Of a stretch of DNA of 64,000 bases, positions 35,002 through 43,270 are shown in pieces. The DNA lies in assembly GCF_028464225.1 (NCBI RefSeq), contig NZ_JAQPCN010000004.1:1-64000 (forward strand), in the 5' to 3' direction. This DNA comes from Zeaxanthinibacter sp. PT1 (GTDB lineage: Bacteria > Bacteroidota > Bacteroidia > Flavobacteriales > Flavobacteriaceae). Below the pieces are notes generated by a model. It saw nothing but the letters and a program-made list of their open reading frames with translations, had not been told where the DNA came from and made no database searches. The translations under genes were made by a program, and so were the position numbers. The stretch's first letter is position 1, and every line of letters begins with the position of its first letter.

Positions 35002-35288
35002 TTATCAAGTGGTCTGATATTGAGACCAACAAGCACTTTCTCCTCATTAGAGAGATCTCCAATAATCTTCCTAAGCGGTTCCGGCACCCTTCTTACCAAA
35101 GTTGGTATGGCAAATATCTGGTCTCCTTCAGCTAATTGTGGATTTTCCAGCAGGTCTATAATTTCAATATTGTAATTGTCGGTAAGGTGCTTTTTACAAT
35201 ATTTAGTAATGTTTTCTAAAGCAATTACCGATTTAGGAGTTTGCCCCGCTATGTAAAGGCGTAATTCCCATTTTTTTTCTTTTTTCAT
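34998..35288 (-). CDS. kaiB: KaiB-like protein
   Basis: 96 residues and a very clear Kai[20 protein letters not shown] at the start, [32 protein letters not shown] in the centre and VLVGLNIRP at the end. In cyanobacteria KaiB changes fold to bind the CI ring of KaiC and competes with the kinase SasA. The residues around the fold-switch region ([12 protein letters not shown]) are conserved. It lies 12 bases after kaiC, and its stop overlaps the 82-residue frame as ATGA. It is the usual length with no extra domain. Confidence 0.93.
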   Translation of the reverse strand: MKKEKKWELRLYIAGQTPKSVIALENITKYCKKHLTDNYNIEIIDLLENPQLAEGDQIFAIPTLVRRVPEPLRKIIGDLSNEEKVLVGLNIRPLDK

Positions 35289-35300
35289 GGATTACCTAGA

Positions 35301-36749
35301 TTAATTGGTCGTATCGGTCATTTGTTCTGTTGGTATGGTAAACCGAAACCCGTTATCCGTGATCATAAATTCCTGGGCTTCGGGGTCATGGCCCATTCCC
35401 CGGGCTTTTACAATTCTCATGGTCCGGTGCTGTCTGCGGTTCTTCCGGTTATTATTCAGGTCGATCCAGGCGTCAGACAATGATGAAATGGCCTCCACCG
35501 TCAGGTCTCCTTTATCCTTAAAATTAGATTGTGTCAATGCCGTAAATACCGCATTGATCTGCTTGTTCTTTAAAGTGTCTAACAAACGGATTAGCATTGC
35601 CCGCACTTCGCTACTGCTTCCGATGGTGATAAGACTGCTGATGGGGTCCACGATAACCGTCCTGGGTTTAATTTCCTCCAGGGCATTGTAGAAACGGATC
35701 AGGTGCATTTCCAACCCCTGTAGTGATGGCCTGGATGCTTTAATATGCAGCAGTCCTGAATCCAGATGTGGTTTAAAGTCGATCCCGATACTTTCCATAT
35801 TCCGGACCAGTTGTTCCGGTGATTCTTCAAAGGAAAAAAATAATACCGGTTCCTGCCTGGCTATCGAGGCCATAGCAAAATGAGCTGCCATTATAGTTTT
35901 GGACGTTCCGGCAGATCCGGTGATGAGCGTACTGCTGCCACGGTAAAAACCGCCGTGATCCAGGGAATCATCCAATTGTGTTAACCCGGTAGAAACAATC
36001 TCCCTGGACGAGCCATAGGTGAGATTCAACGATGTTACCGGGATCACTGATATTCCGTCTTCGTTGATAAGAAATGGATATTCGTTGGTACCATGCATGG
36101 AACCCCGGTATTTCACAATGCGCAACCTACGGGTCGCAATCTGGTCTATAACCCTGAAATCGAGTAAAATTACACAGTCAGAGACATATTCTTCCAGCCC
36201 CTGCCTCGTAAAGCTTTGTTTCCCTCGCTCCCCGGTGATCACGGTGGTAACACCCTTCTCTTTAAGCCAGCTGAAAAGCCTCCTCAACTCGGCTCTCAGG
36301 ATGCCATAATTTTCAATCCCGCCAAACAGTGCTTCAACCGTGTCTAATACCACTCTTTTGGCACCTACACTATCAATAGCGTGGTTCAGCCGTATAAAGA
36401 TGGCTTCCAGGTCAAATTCTCCCGTTTCCTCTATCTCTGAGCGTTCTATGCGTACATGATCTACCTTGAGTTTTCCGGATTCCTGTAATTCATCCAGGTC
36501 AAAGCCCAGGGATTTTACATTCATACTCAGATCATTGGCAGTTTCTTCAAAACTCATAAAAACTCCCGGTTCATCATGCTTCAGAATACCGTTAACCAGG
36601 AACTGTACGCCAAAGAGAGTTTTACCGCACCCGGCACCACCACATATCAGTACTGGTCTCCCGGAGGGGAATCCTCCCATCATAATCTCGTCCAGGCCAT
36701 TAATACCTGAGGGAGTTTTGGGGAATTGATCCTTAGAATTTTCAGTCAT
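35301..36749 (-). CDS. kaiC: KaiC-like double ATPase
   Basis: 482 residues from the ATG at 36749; a longer frame to 36842 is not needed. Two RecA-like KaiC domains are present. CI has Walker A GGAGCGKT (37-44) and catalytic Glu pair FEE (68-69). CII has GSAGTSKT (278-285), with Ser where Gly is usual, and FEE (308-309). By alignment the phosphosites Thr426, Ser431 and Thr432 of cyanobacterial KaiC are Thr417, Ser422 and Ser423, so autophosphorylation is possible with a Ser-Ser pair. The chain ends soon after the EFMIT strand, so the KaiA-binding tail is missing, in line with no kaiA here. It is likely a timer or redox-stress switch. Confidence 0.92.
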   Translation of the reverse strand: MTENSKDQFPKTPSGINGLDEIMMGGFPSGRPVLICGGAGCGKTLFGVQFLVNGILKHDEPGVFMSFEETANDLSMNVKSLGFDLDELQESGKLKVDHVRIERSEIEETGEFDLEAIFIRLNHAIDSVGAKRVVLDTVEALFGGIENYGILRAELRRLFSWLKEKGVTTVITGERGKQSFTRQGLEEYVSDCVILLDFRVIDQIATRRLRIVKYRGSMHGTNEYPFLINEDGISVIPVTSLNLTYGSSREIVSTGLTQLDDSLDHGGFYRGSSTLITGSAGTSKTIMAAHFAMASIARQEPVLFFSFEESPEQLVRNMESIGIDFKPHLDSGLLHIKASRPSLQGLEMHLIRFYNALEEIKPRTVIVDPISSLITIGSSSEVRAMLIRLLDTLKNKQINAVFTALTQSNFKDKGDLTVEAISSLSDAWIDLNNNRKNRRQHRTMRIVKARGMGHDPEAQEFMITDNGFRFTIPTEQMTDTTN

Positions 36750-36776
36750 AGGCTGCGTCTTACGCTGTTGGAAGTA

Positions 36777-36784
36777 CAAAAATA
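36777..36784 (-). promoter_or_regulatory. Candidate kaiC operon promoter -7 element
   Basis: TATTTTTG on the minus strand, about 28 bases before the kaiC start, in the 161-base gap after the DUF349 gene. A T-rich stretch stands where TTG would be expected. Confidence 0.45.
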
Positions 36785-36910
36785 AGTACGGAAGTGGAAA
36801 AAAGTTGTTTGGTTTTGAAGGAATTGTTAACCCATAAAGCACTGCCGTGGACTTTTCCTACAAAACAACCGTAGGTGAAATAATAGCGAGGAAAGCAGCT
36901 TACCTATTCC

Positions 36911-38944
36911 TTATTCTTCAGAATCATCTGATTCTTCATCTTCGGATTCCGCTGCGCGTATCAGGTCGTTCTGTAAGATATTCAGTTTCTTTAACTTGGT
37001 CTTCCATGTAGCAAGGGCCTCTTTGTGCCTTTCAATGTTCTGCACTACTTCCTGGACCAGGGGATTGCTGTCTGTAGCCCCTGAAAAGAACTGCAGGTTA
37101 TTTTCTAATTGGCGAATTTCATCTTTGGCATCAGAGATCTTTCTCCGGATAAAAGTGCGTTCTTTATAGAGCGCATCTTCATCTTCGGTTTTTGCCAGTT
37201 GCTGAATCTTATTCCCATACTTGAGCAGTTCTGCTTCTTGCTGGGAAATATCCAGTTTCCTGAAGAGCGCATCAAGGATCTTATTGAACTTATTGGTAAT
37301 TCCTTTCTTATTGAAAGGGACCCTCCCATGAGACTTCCATTCTGTAACAAAGCCTTTAATGGTTTCTATATCCTTATCCCGGTCCCCGGATAGGGTGAAT
37401 TCTTTCAATTGCTCCAGGCAAGCACTCTTCTTCTCGTAGTTTTCAGCCTCTTTTTTATGATCTTTATTCTTCCTGGCATGTAAGCGGTCAAAATAATGGT
37501 TACAGGCTGTTTTAAAATCTTTCCAAATGCTATCCGAGTATTTCCGTGGAACATGGCCGATTTTTTTCCATTCGTTCTGTATCCGTTTCATCTCCGGGGT
37601 GGTCTGCTCCCAATCCTCACTGTCTTTCAGTTCAACGGCCAGGGCTAAGAGCGCTCTTTTCTTATCCAGGTTTTCCTGCTGCTCTTTTTTAAGGTTCTTA
37701 TAATAGGCATTCTTATTCCGGTTAAAGCCACGGACCGCGGTCTTAAATTTAGACCATGTAGCCTCATTGACCTTCTGGGGGACCTTACCGGCTTTAAAGA
37801 AGGCTTCCCTTAAGGATTCCACTTCTTTGATCTGCTGCTGTATAGCCCTATGGTTGTTGGCGACATTTTCAGCTATATGAGCTATTTTTGCAATGAGTTC
37901 CTCCTTCTTTTCCAGGTTTTTTTCATAGACTTTATCAAGCTCCTTGTAGTGATCTTGCCTTCTCTGGTGCATAGCCTTGGTAGCTGTACTGAATTGCTCC
38001 CAGATTTTTTCCCGGTGTTCCTGGTCAACAGGTCCAATATCTTCCTTCCAAATTTTATGAAGGGTCTGCAGTTCCCGGAATGCCTTATTCAGGTCTGGTT
38101 CTTCAGCGAGCTTTTCGGCCCGTTCAATAAGTTTTAATTTTTCTTCAAGGTTGTGCTTAAAATCCAGATCTCGTAATTCCCTGTTCAGGTGTAGGAAGTC
38201 ATAAAAGATTTCGATGTGGTGGTGATAGGTGCGCCAAACATCGTTATAACTGCTTCGCGGTACCGGGCCTGCATTGCGCCAGCGCTCCTGCAACTCTTTG
38301 AAGTTTTTATAGGTAGTATTAATGTCCTCCTCTACATTGACCAGGCTTTTAAGCTCTTCAATGATCTCCAACCTGTTTTGAAGGTTAGTCTTTAAATTCT
38401 GTTCAAGGTTTTTGTAATACTGATTTCGCTTTTCCCTGTAATCGGCGTAAACCTCGTTAAACTGCCGCTTGGTAACCGAATTGTATTTAAAATCGATCTC
38501 GTTTCCACCTTTACTGATGAAATCCTCTTTCTTCTCTTCCAAGAAATCCTGGAATTTAAGGTCAAATTCGGTTTTTATGCCCTCCACATGTTTCCGGATG
38601 GCCTGTACTTTTTCGTTACGAACCAGGCGCTGGAGTTCTCCCACAAGATTTTCCATAGACATCTCGTGGTAGTCCAGGATAGGAATATGATGCCTTTGGT
38701 GATTATCCTCGTCCTCAGCATCTTCTGCGTTAGATTCGTCTATTTCTTCCTGTAGTTCACTGTCATTCGACTCATCGGAAGCAAGCTGCTCTTCGGCATT
38801 TTCTTCGTTTAAAGTGTCCTGAGAATGCTCCTTTTCGGGTAAGTCTTCAGTGCTTTTCTCCTGGCTTGTTTCGGTGCCGGTAGTTCCTGATTTTTCGTTT
38901 CCCCCTACAGCATCCTGTAGTTTGTCCTTCTGCTCTTCCAACAT
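36911..38944 (-). CDS. DUF349 repeat protein
   Basis: 677 residues. An acidic, low-complexity first 85 residues lead into a chain of about six DUF349 repeats (from about 95 to 600), each a helical hairpin marked by W-K-x-x-G-x-V-P or W-R-N-A-G-P-V-P phrases. A charged coiled coil and an acidic end (ESEDEESDDSEE) follow. It is cytoplasmic with no signal peptide. Function is unknown, although the family is common and usually single-copy in flavobacteria. DUF349 repeats are thought to bind nucleic acid or scaffold proteins; that is only a suggestion. Confidence 0.85.
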   Translation of the reverse strand: MLEEQKDKLQDAVGGNEKSGTTGTETSQEKSTEDLPEKEHSQDTLNEENAEEQLASDESNDSELQEEIDESNAEDAEDEDNHQRHHIPILDYHEMSMENLVGELQRLVRNEKVQAIRKHVEGIKTEFDLKFQDFLEEKKEDFISKGGNEIDFKYNSVTKRQFNEVYADYREKRNQYYKNLEQNLKTNLQNRLEIIEELKSLVNVEEDINTTYKNFKELQERWRNAGPVPRSSYNDVWRTYHHHIEIFYDFLHLNRELRDLDFKHNLEEKLKLIERAEKLAEEPDLNKAFRELQTLHKIWKEDIGPVDQEHREKIWEQFSTATKAMHQRRQDHYKELDKVYEKNLEKKEELIAKIAHIAENVANNHRAIQQQIKEVESLREAFFKAGKVPQKVNEATWSKFKTAVRGFNRNKNAYYKNLKKEQQENLDKKRALLALAVELKDSEDWEQTTPEMKRIQNEWKKIGHVPRKYSDSIWKDFKTACNHYFDRLHARKNKDHKKEAENYEKKSACLEQLKEFTLSGDRDKDIETIKGFVTEWKSHGRVPFNKKGITNKFNKILDALFRKLDISQQEAELLKYGNKIQQLAKTEDEDALYKERTFIRRKISDAKDEIRQLENNLQFFSGATDSNPLVQEVVQNIERHKEALATWKTKLKKLNILQNDLIRAAESEDEESDDSEE

Positions 38945-39012
38945 AATCTGGATGTTTAAAGCGCCTCATTAGTATGATTGCTTATCTAAGATAATAACAA
39001 GCCCGCACTCTG

Positions 39013-39020
39013 CAAAGGTA
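39013..39020 (-). promoter_or_regulatory. Candidate promoter -7 element of the DUF349 gene
   Basis: TACCTTTG on the minus strand, about 68 bases before the start. No TTG upstream. Confidence 0.38.
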
Positions 39021-39069
39021 TAGGAAAAACTTTTTATCTATCCACGGTGTCGGGTTAAGGCAATGGGTT

Positions 39070-39804
39070 TCACATATTCCAGATCTGCCAGGCTTTTTCA
39101 GCCTGCAGTTTCAACATTTCATAGCCATTGAGGGTGGTGGCCCCACCTTCTTGTCCGGCAGCCATAAAAGCGGTGATTTCAGGGTTGTAAATCAGGTCAA
39201 ATAAAAGATGATGCTCTCCAATAGCTTCGTAGGGTAACTGGGGCTTACGTTCTACTTCCGGGTAAGTACCCAGGGGGGTGCAATTGACCAATAAGGTGTT
39301 TTCGGAAATGATCTGTTGGTCTAAGTCTGCATAATGGAATTGACCTTCCTTTGGGTTTCGGGAAACATACGTATACGATAAACCTAGCTCATCAAGTACG
39401 TAGGCAACAGCCTTAGAGGCGCCCCCGGTTCCTAAGATCAGTGCATTTTTGTGATTTGATTTTAAATGGGGAAGCAGGGAAGCCCTGAACCCATAAACAT
39501 CCGTATTATAACCCATGGTACCCTTTGCCGTGAATTTAATGGTATTAACGGCCCCGATTTTTTTGGCTTCGGGATCCACTGAGGATAATAAGGGCATTAC
39601 TGCTTCTTTATAGGGGATGGTAACATTGAGACCTTTGACATTACCGGGATTCTTCAGTAAAGTCTCGAGTTCTGAAAGTTCAGGCAAGTCAAAATTAACA
39701 TAGTGATGATCTGTCAGCCCTAAGCGGCTAAACTTCTCCGAGAAATATTTCCTGGAAAATGAATATTCGATGTTTTTTCCGATCAGACCAAATTTATGCA
39801 TCAC
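39070..39804 (-). CDS. aroE: Shikimate dehydrogenase
   Basis: 244 residues (243 from the second Met, 39801). The N-terminal KFGLIGKNIEYSFSRKYF binds shikimate, and LNVTIPYKEAV (about 59-69) holds the catalytic Lys. GAVNTIKF and the Rossmann loop LGTGGASKAV bind NADPH. It makes shikimate in aromatic amino-acid synthesis. Compared with E. coli AroE (272 residues) it is short, as is normal in flavobacteria. Its start overlaps the end of the first DUF368 gene by about 11 bases. Confidence 0.94.
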   Translation of the reverse strand: MMHKFGLIGKNIEYSFSRKYFSEKFSRLGLTDHHYVNFDLPELSELETLLKNPGNVKGLNVTIPYKEAVMPLLSSVDPEAKKIGAVNTIKFTAKGTMGYNTDVYGFRASLLPHLKSNHKNALILGTGGASKAVAYVLDELGLSYTYVSRNPKEGQFHYADLDQQIISENTLLVNCTPLGTYPEVERKPQLPYEAIGEHHLLFDLIYNPEITAFMAAGQEGGATTLNGYEMLKLQAEKAWQIWNM

Positions 39805-40813
39805 CCTTCCTGTTTTTCCCGTACCAGTCTAGTCCGAGGAGGATTAGTACTCCTAAAATAATAAATAGTACAGCCCACCAGGTCTCGGCCAATGCCGGGT
39901 CCGGGAAGTATCTTTCGTAATTTAGTATGATGGGATCACCATTAGAATCGTACATTATGTTCCCTTCTGCACTGGTCTGTATAACCGTTTTTTTCCAGGG
40001 CCATACCACTCCCAGTGAGCCTGTAATGAAACCGATGATGACCGCTGTGGTCACATGCTTATAATGTTTTAAGACATAACCGAGCAGGTGGGAAAGCGAA
40101 ACCAGGCCCGTTGCTGAACCAGCTGTAAATACCGCGAGTATTTGTAGCGTATTTAATCGTTCCCGGTCCTGTACAAAACTAAAATCACCTCCTAGGATTT
40201 CGGCAAAGGTGTCGTACAACGCATTGACCGAATCTACGAGGAGCAATACATAGTTGCCAAGAAGGATAAGAATAAAAGATCCCGACAGTCCGGGTAAAGT
40301 CATCCCTGATACACTGATGATACCACAGAGGAAAATGAAAAAGAGGTTATCGTTCTCTGTAGCCGGATTTAAAAAACTGATAGAGATTCCTGCTAATAAC
40401 CCAATGATCCCGGCCATGACGGTCTTCCTGTTCCAGTGTTCAAAATCTTTTGAAATAAAATATATAGAACCAATGATCATCCCAAAAAATGAAGCCCAGA
40501 CAAACAGTTCTTTGGTCTCCAGGAAATAATCCAGCAATTTGGATACACTGAAATAACTTACCAGCATACCAAAGATGATGAGGCTGAGAAAAGGCCCGTT
40601 GATATACCTGTAGAGACTTTTGAATCTTCCGCCTAATAGCAGTTTAAAAGCCTTGAGGTTGATCTTTTGCAGGGAATAGATGAATTCTTCATAGAAACCT
40701 GCGACAAAAGCTACGATTCCACCGGAGACACCGGGCACCTTGTTGGCAGCACCCATACACATTCCCTTGATGAATAAGAAGAACCGGTCTGATATTGTCC
40801 TGGGTTCGTACAT
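39794..40813 (-). CDS. DUF368 membrane protein (likely polyprenyl-phosphate transporter)
   Basis: 339 residues with eight or more hydrophobic segments. GAANKVPGVSGGIVAFVAGFYEE (about 20-42) is the DUF368 signature, and a related PGLSG phrase recurs near the middle (about 174-178), so the two halves are a likely internal repeat. DUF368 proteins were recently shown in other bacteria to recycle undecaprenyl phosphate across the inner membrane (PopT). Here that would feed peptidoglycan and LPS synthesis. It is paralogous to the next gene upstream, 13 bases away. Confidence 0.9.
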   Translation of the reverse strand: MYEPRTISDRFFLFIKGMCMGAANKVPGVSGGIVAFVAGFYEEFIYSLQKINLKAFKLLLGGRFKSLYRYINGPFLSLIIFGMLVSYFSVSKLLDYFLETKELFVWASFFGMIIGSIYFISKDFEHWNRKTVMAGIIGLLAGISISFLNPATENDNLFFIFLCGIISVSGMTLPGLSGSFILILLGNYVLLLVDSVNALYDTFAEILGGDFSFVQDRERLNTLQILAVFTAGSATGLVSLSHLLGYVLKHYKHVTTAVIIGFITGSLGVVWPWKKTVIQTSAEGNIMYDSNGDPIILNYERYFPDPALAETWWAVLFIILGVLILLGLDWYGKNRKGDA

Positions 40814-40826
40814 AGGGGCAGATGGC

Positions 40827-41744
40827 TTAATTTCGGGCTGCTAATTTTTCGAGTATAAAAATAAGGGAAAAACCAAGGATAGCCAGTGCAATTGCAAAAA
40901 GGAGTTGATTGTCCCCGCTATAGGTCATCGGGGATACATTCTGTTCGGCAACGGCAACGACCTTATCACCGTATACTTTTGTTTGCAGCACCTCTTTCCA
41001 CGGCCATATCTTATTGAGACTGCCTAAAATAAAACCGGTCAACAGTGTAAGCGTTAAATCCTTATAATGGCTGAACATCCATTTAAGGACGCGCGCAAAA
41101 CTGAGTATGCCGAAGATCGCTCCGATCCCAACGGTCATGATCAGGCCCAGTTCTCTTTCGTGAACGGCATCCAGAACTGTCTTATAGGAACCTAAGAGTA
41201 CAAGAATAAATGCGCCTGATATCCCGGGAAGGATCATCGCACAGATAGCCAAAGCCCCCGATAAGAACAAGAATGGCAGGTTCGCCGTATCTTCTATGGG
41301 TGGGAGTGAAGTGATATACCAGGCCAAAGCTGCACCTGCAAGCAGGAAGAGGATCTTGGCCAAGGTCCATTTTTCAATAGCCCTGGCGACGATTATTACA
41401 CTGGCCAGTACTAAGCCAAAGAAGAACGACCATAAGAGTATGGGTTGATTCTCCAACAGCCAGCTGATCATCTTGGCTAAAGAGGCTACACTGATCAGGA
41501 TACCGGAAAAAATGGCTAACAGGAAACCTCCATTTAGTTGGCGCCAGAAAGCCATAAAACCGTTCTTGCGCCAGGTGCGGAACAAAGAGAGGTTAATATT
41601 ATTAATCGAGGTGATAAGTTCTTCGTAGATACCGGAGATAAAGGCAATGGTTCCTCCGGATACTCCGGGTACTACATCGGCGGCCCCCATGGCCATTCCT
41701 TTTAAAATTAATACGGTATACTGAATGCGGTTTCGTTCTCCCAT
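40827..41744 (-). CDS. DUF368 membrane protein (second copy)
   Basis: 305 residues, eight or more hydrophobic segments, with GAADVVPGVSGGTIAFISGIYEELI as its signature and PGISGAF as the inner repeat. It closely resembles the neighbouring copy in length and layout and probably arose by tandem duplication. The two may form a heterodimer or have divided roles. This one opens the pair and has a promoter box just before it. Its N-terminus is basic and short. Confidence 0.9.
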   Translation of the reverse strand: MGERNRIQYTVLILKGMAMGAADVVPGVSGGTIAFISGIYEELITSINNINLSLFRTWRKNGFMAFWRQLNGGFLLAIFSGILISVASLAKMISWLLENQPILLWSFFFGLVLASVIIVARAIEKWTLAKILFLLAGAALAWYITSLPPIEDTANLPFLFLSGALAICAMILPGISGAFILVLLGSYKTVLDAVHERELGLIMTVGIGAIFGILSFARVLKWMFSHYKDLTLTLLTGFILGSLNKIWPWKEVLQTKVYGDKVVAVAEQNVSPMTYSGDNQLLFAIALAILGFSLIFILEKLAARN

Positions 41745-41757
41745 AAAAAATAAAAAA

Positions 41758-41765
41758 CAAAAGTA
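41758..41765 (-). promoter_or_regulatory. Candidate promoter -7 element of the DUF368 pair
   Basis: TACTTTTG on the minus strand, ending 14 bases before the start of the second DUF368 gene and lying just past the TPR gene's stop. No TTG at the right distance. Confidence 0.42.
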
Positions 41766-41770
41766 GTTTT

Positions 41771-43171
41771 TTATTCGGAAGCTTTCTTAATATCCGTAAT
41801 TATGTTTTGCGCCCAATCTGAATGGAAAACGGCAGGGTATTCTCCCTGGAAAAAGGTGAGTTTGCTAATATCCTGTCGCAACGCTTTAATAAACAGTTTC
41901 CGCGCTTTAGCTGGTTGATCGGTCAACAATAAAACGCCGGCCAGCATATATTCTAATTCCGTGGCTTCCGGGAAGAACTCCAAACCTTGTTTCAGGATCT
42001 GAACCGCTGCTTCGGCTTCCTGGTTGTTCCTGACCACCCTGGACCATTGCATCCAGGTTTCTAATTCGTAGTTGCCAAGATCTACGGTCTGTTTAAAGGA
42101 AAAATCGGCTTCGTCAAGATTGCCCAGGGCAGCATGGATCTTTGCACATTTCTTCCAGTAGAGGGGATTCTCCTCATCAATATTGATCGCTTTATTGATG
42201 TAGTAGAGCGCCCTTTCATAATCGGCATGCCTGTAATAGTACTGGGTTATGGCCAACCATCCTTTATCCAGCAAAGGATCCTCGTGTACGGTTTTGTAAT
42301 AATAGTATTTTGCCATATCCTCGTTGCCGAGTTTCTCATGGCATTTCCCGATACGCAGGTAGGCGTGTGAGGTGGGATCATCGATAGCGATGGTGGTTTC
42401 ATAATTCTCAATGGCCTCCTCGTATTTACCCAGTTTTTCAAGGACCTTTCCTTTTTCAAAATAGGCACCGATAAATGTATCGTCAGAGATAACAGCAAAG
42501 TCGAAAGATGTCAATGCTTCCGGGTACATCCCCACGGTAAAATATTGTTTACCAAGTTGATGCCAGGCTACCTGGCAGTATGGGTTGCGCTCCAGGAAAT
42601 TATTGAGGTATTGTATGGCTCCTTCGTAATCTTCCAGGAATTCAAAGCAATAGATAACGTTGTAGAGGGAGGAATAATCCTCTTCATCAAAGGCAACGCA
42701 TTTCATGAAATTCACTTTAGCCTGCTGAAAATCGTCCATAAAGAGGTACTCCATCCCCAGGAGGGAATAGATATCAAAACTCTCTTCGGCCATTTCAAGC
42801 GCCTGGTGTAACAATAGCACGGCGGCTTCGTGGTTGTCCTTTTTGGAGTAGATGTTGGCACGTTGTATGTAGATCTCTTCGTTTCCGCTATCGAGCAGCT
42901 GAAGATCATCCAGGATACGTTCTGCTACATCCAGGTTGTTTTCAAAAACCAGTACTTCAACATCCAGTAAGCGCAATTCAATGGCATCCGGGTGTTGTTG
43001 TAGTCCTATTCTGATTGCTTTCTTTGCCAGCGATATCTTCCCGTTGTTCAAGTAATGATGAATTATGTCTTCAAAATCTTCAGCGTCAAAGAAATAGACG
43101 TCATCAGTTTTGAGCATGGATTCGAACTTGGCTATGGGCTTGCTGGGTTTTCCGTTGGAGTTGAACGCCAT
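41771..43171 (-). CDS. Tetratricopeptide repeat protein
   Basis: 466 residues with about ten TPR units (roughly 35-430), marked by repeated Gly-Tyr/Ala and Pro positions such as GKYEEAIENYETTIAIDDPTSHAYLRIG. No signal peptide or membrane segment, so cytoplasmic. The N-terminal 25 residues contain KPIAKFESMLK. Such proteins scaffold complexes, and no partner can be named from sequence. It lies between the aminotransferase and the DUF368 pair on the same strand with 100 and 26 bases of spacing. Confidence 0.88.
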   Translation of the reverse strand: MAFNSNGKPSKPIAKFESMLKTDDVYFFDAEDFEDIIHHYLNNGKISLAKKAIRIGLQQHPDAIELRLLDVEVLVFENNLDVAERILDDLQLLDSGNEEIYIQRANIYSKKDNHEAAVLLLHQALEMAEESFDIYSLLGMEYLFMDDFQQAKVNFMKCVAFDEEDYSSLYNVIYCFEFLEDYEGAIQYLNNFLERNPYCQVAWHQLGKQYFTVGMYPEALTSFDFAVISDDTFIGAYFEKGKVLEKLGKYEEAIENYETTIAIDDPTSHAYLRIGKCHEKLGNEDMAKYYYYKTVHEDPLLDKGWLAITQYYYRHADYERALYYINKAINIDEENPLYWKKCAKIHAALGNLDEADFSFKQTVDLGNYELETWMQWSRVVRNNQEAEAAVQILKQGLEFFPEATELEYMLAGVLLLTDQPAKARKLFIKALRQDISKLTFFQGEYPAVFHSDWAQNIITDIKKASE

Positions 43172-43270
43172 AGATACTAAGGTTGGTTATACTATGGAAT
43201 TAAAAATAACATTTTTGATACCATGCATTTTCTAATCTTCCTGTTTATATTAACAATATTGTTAACAGCT

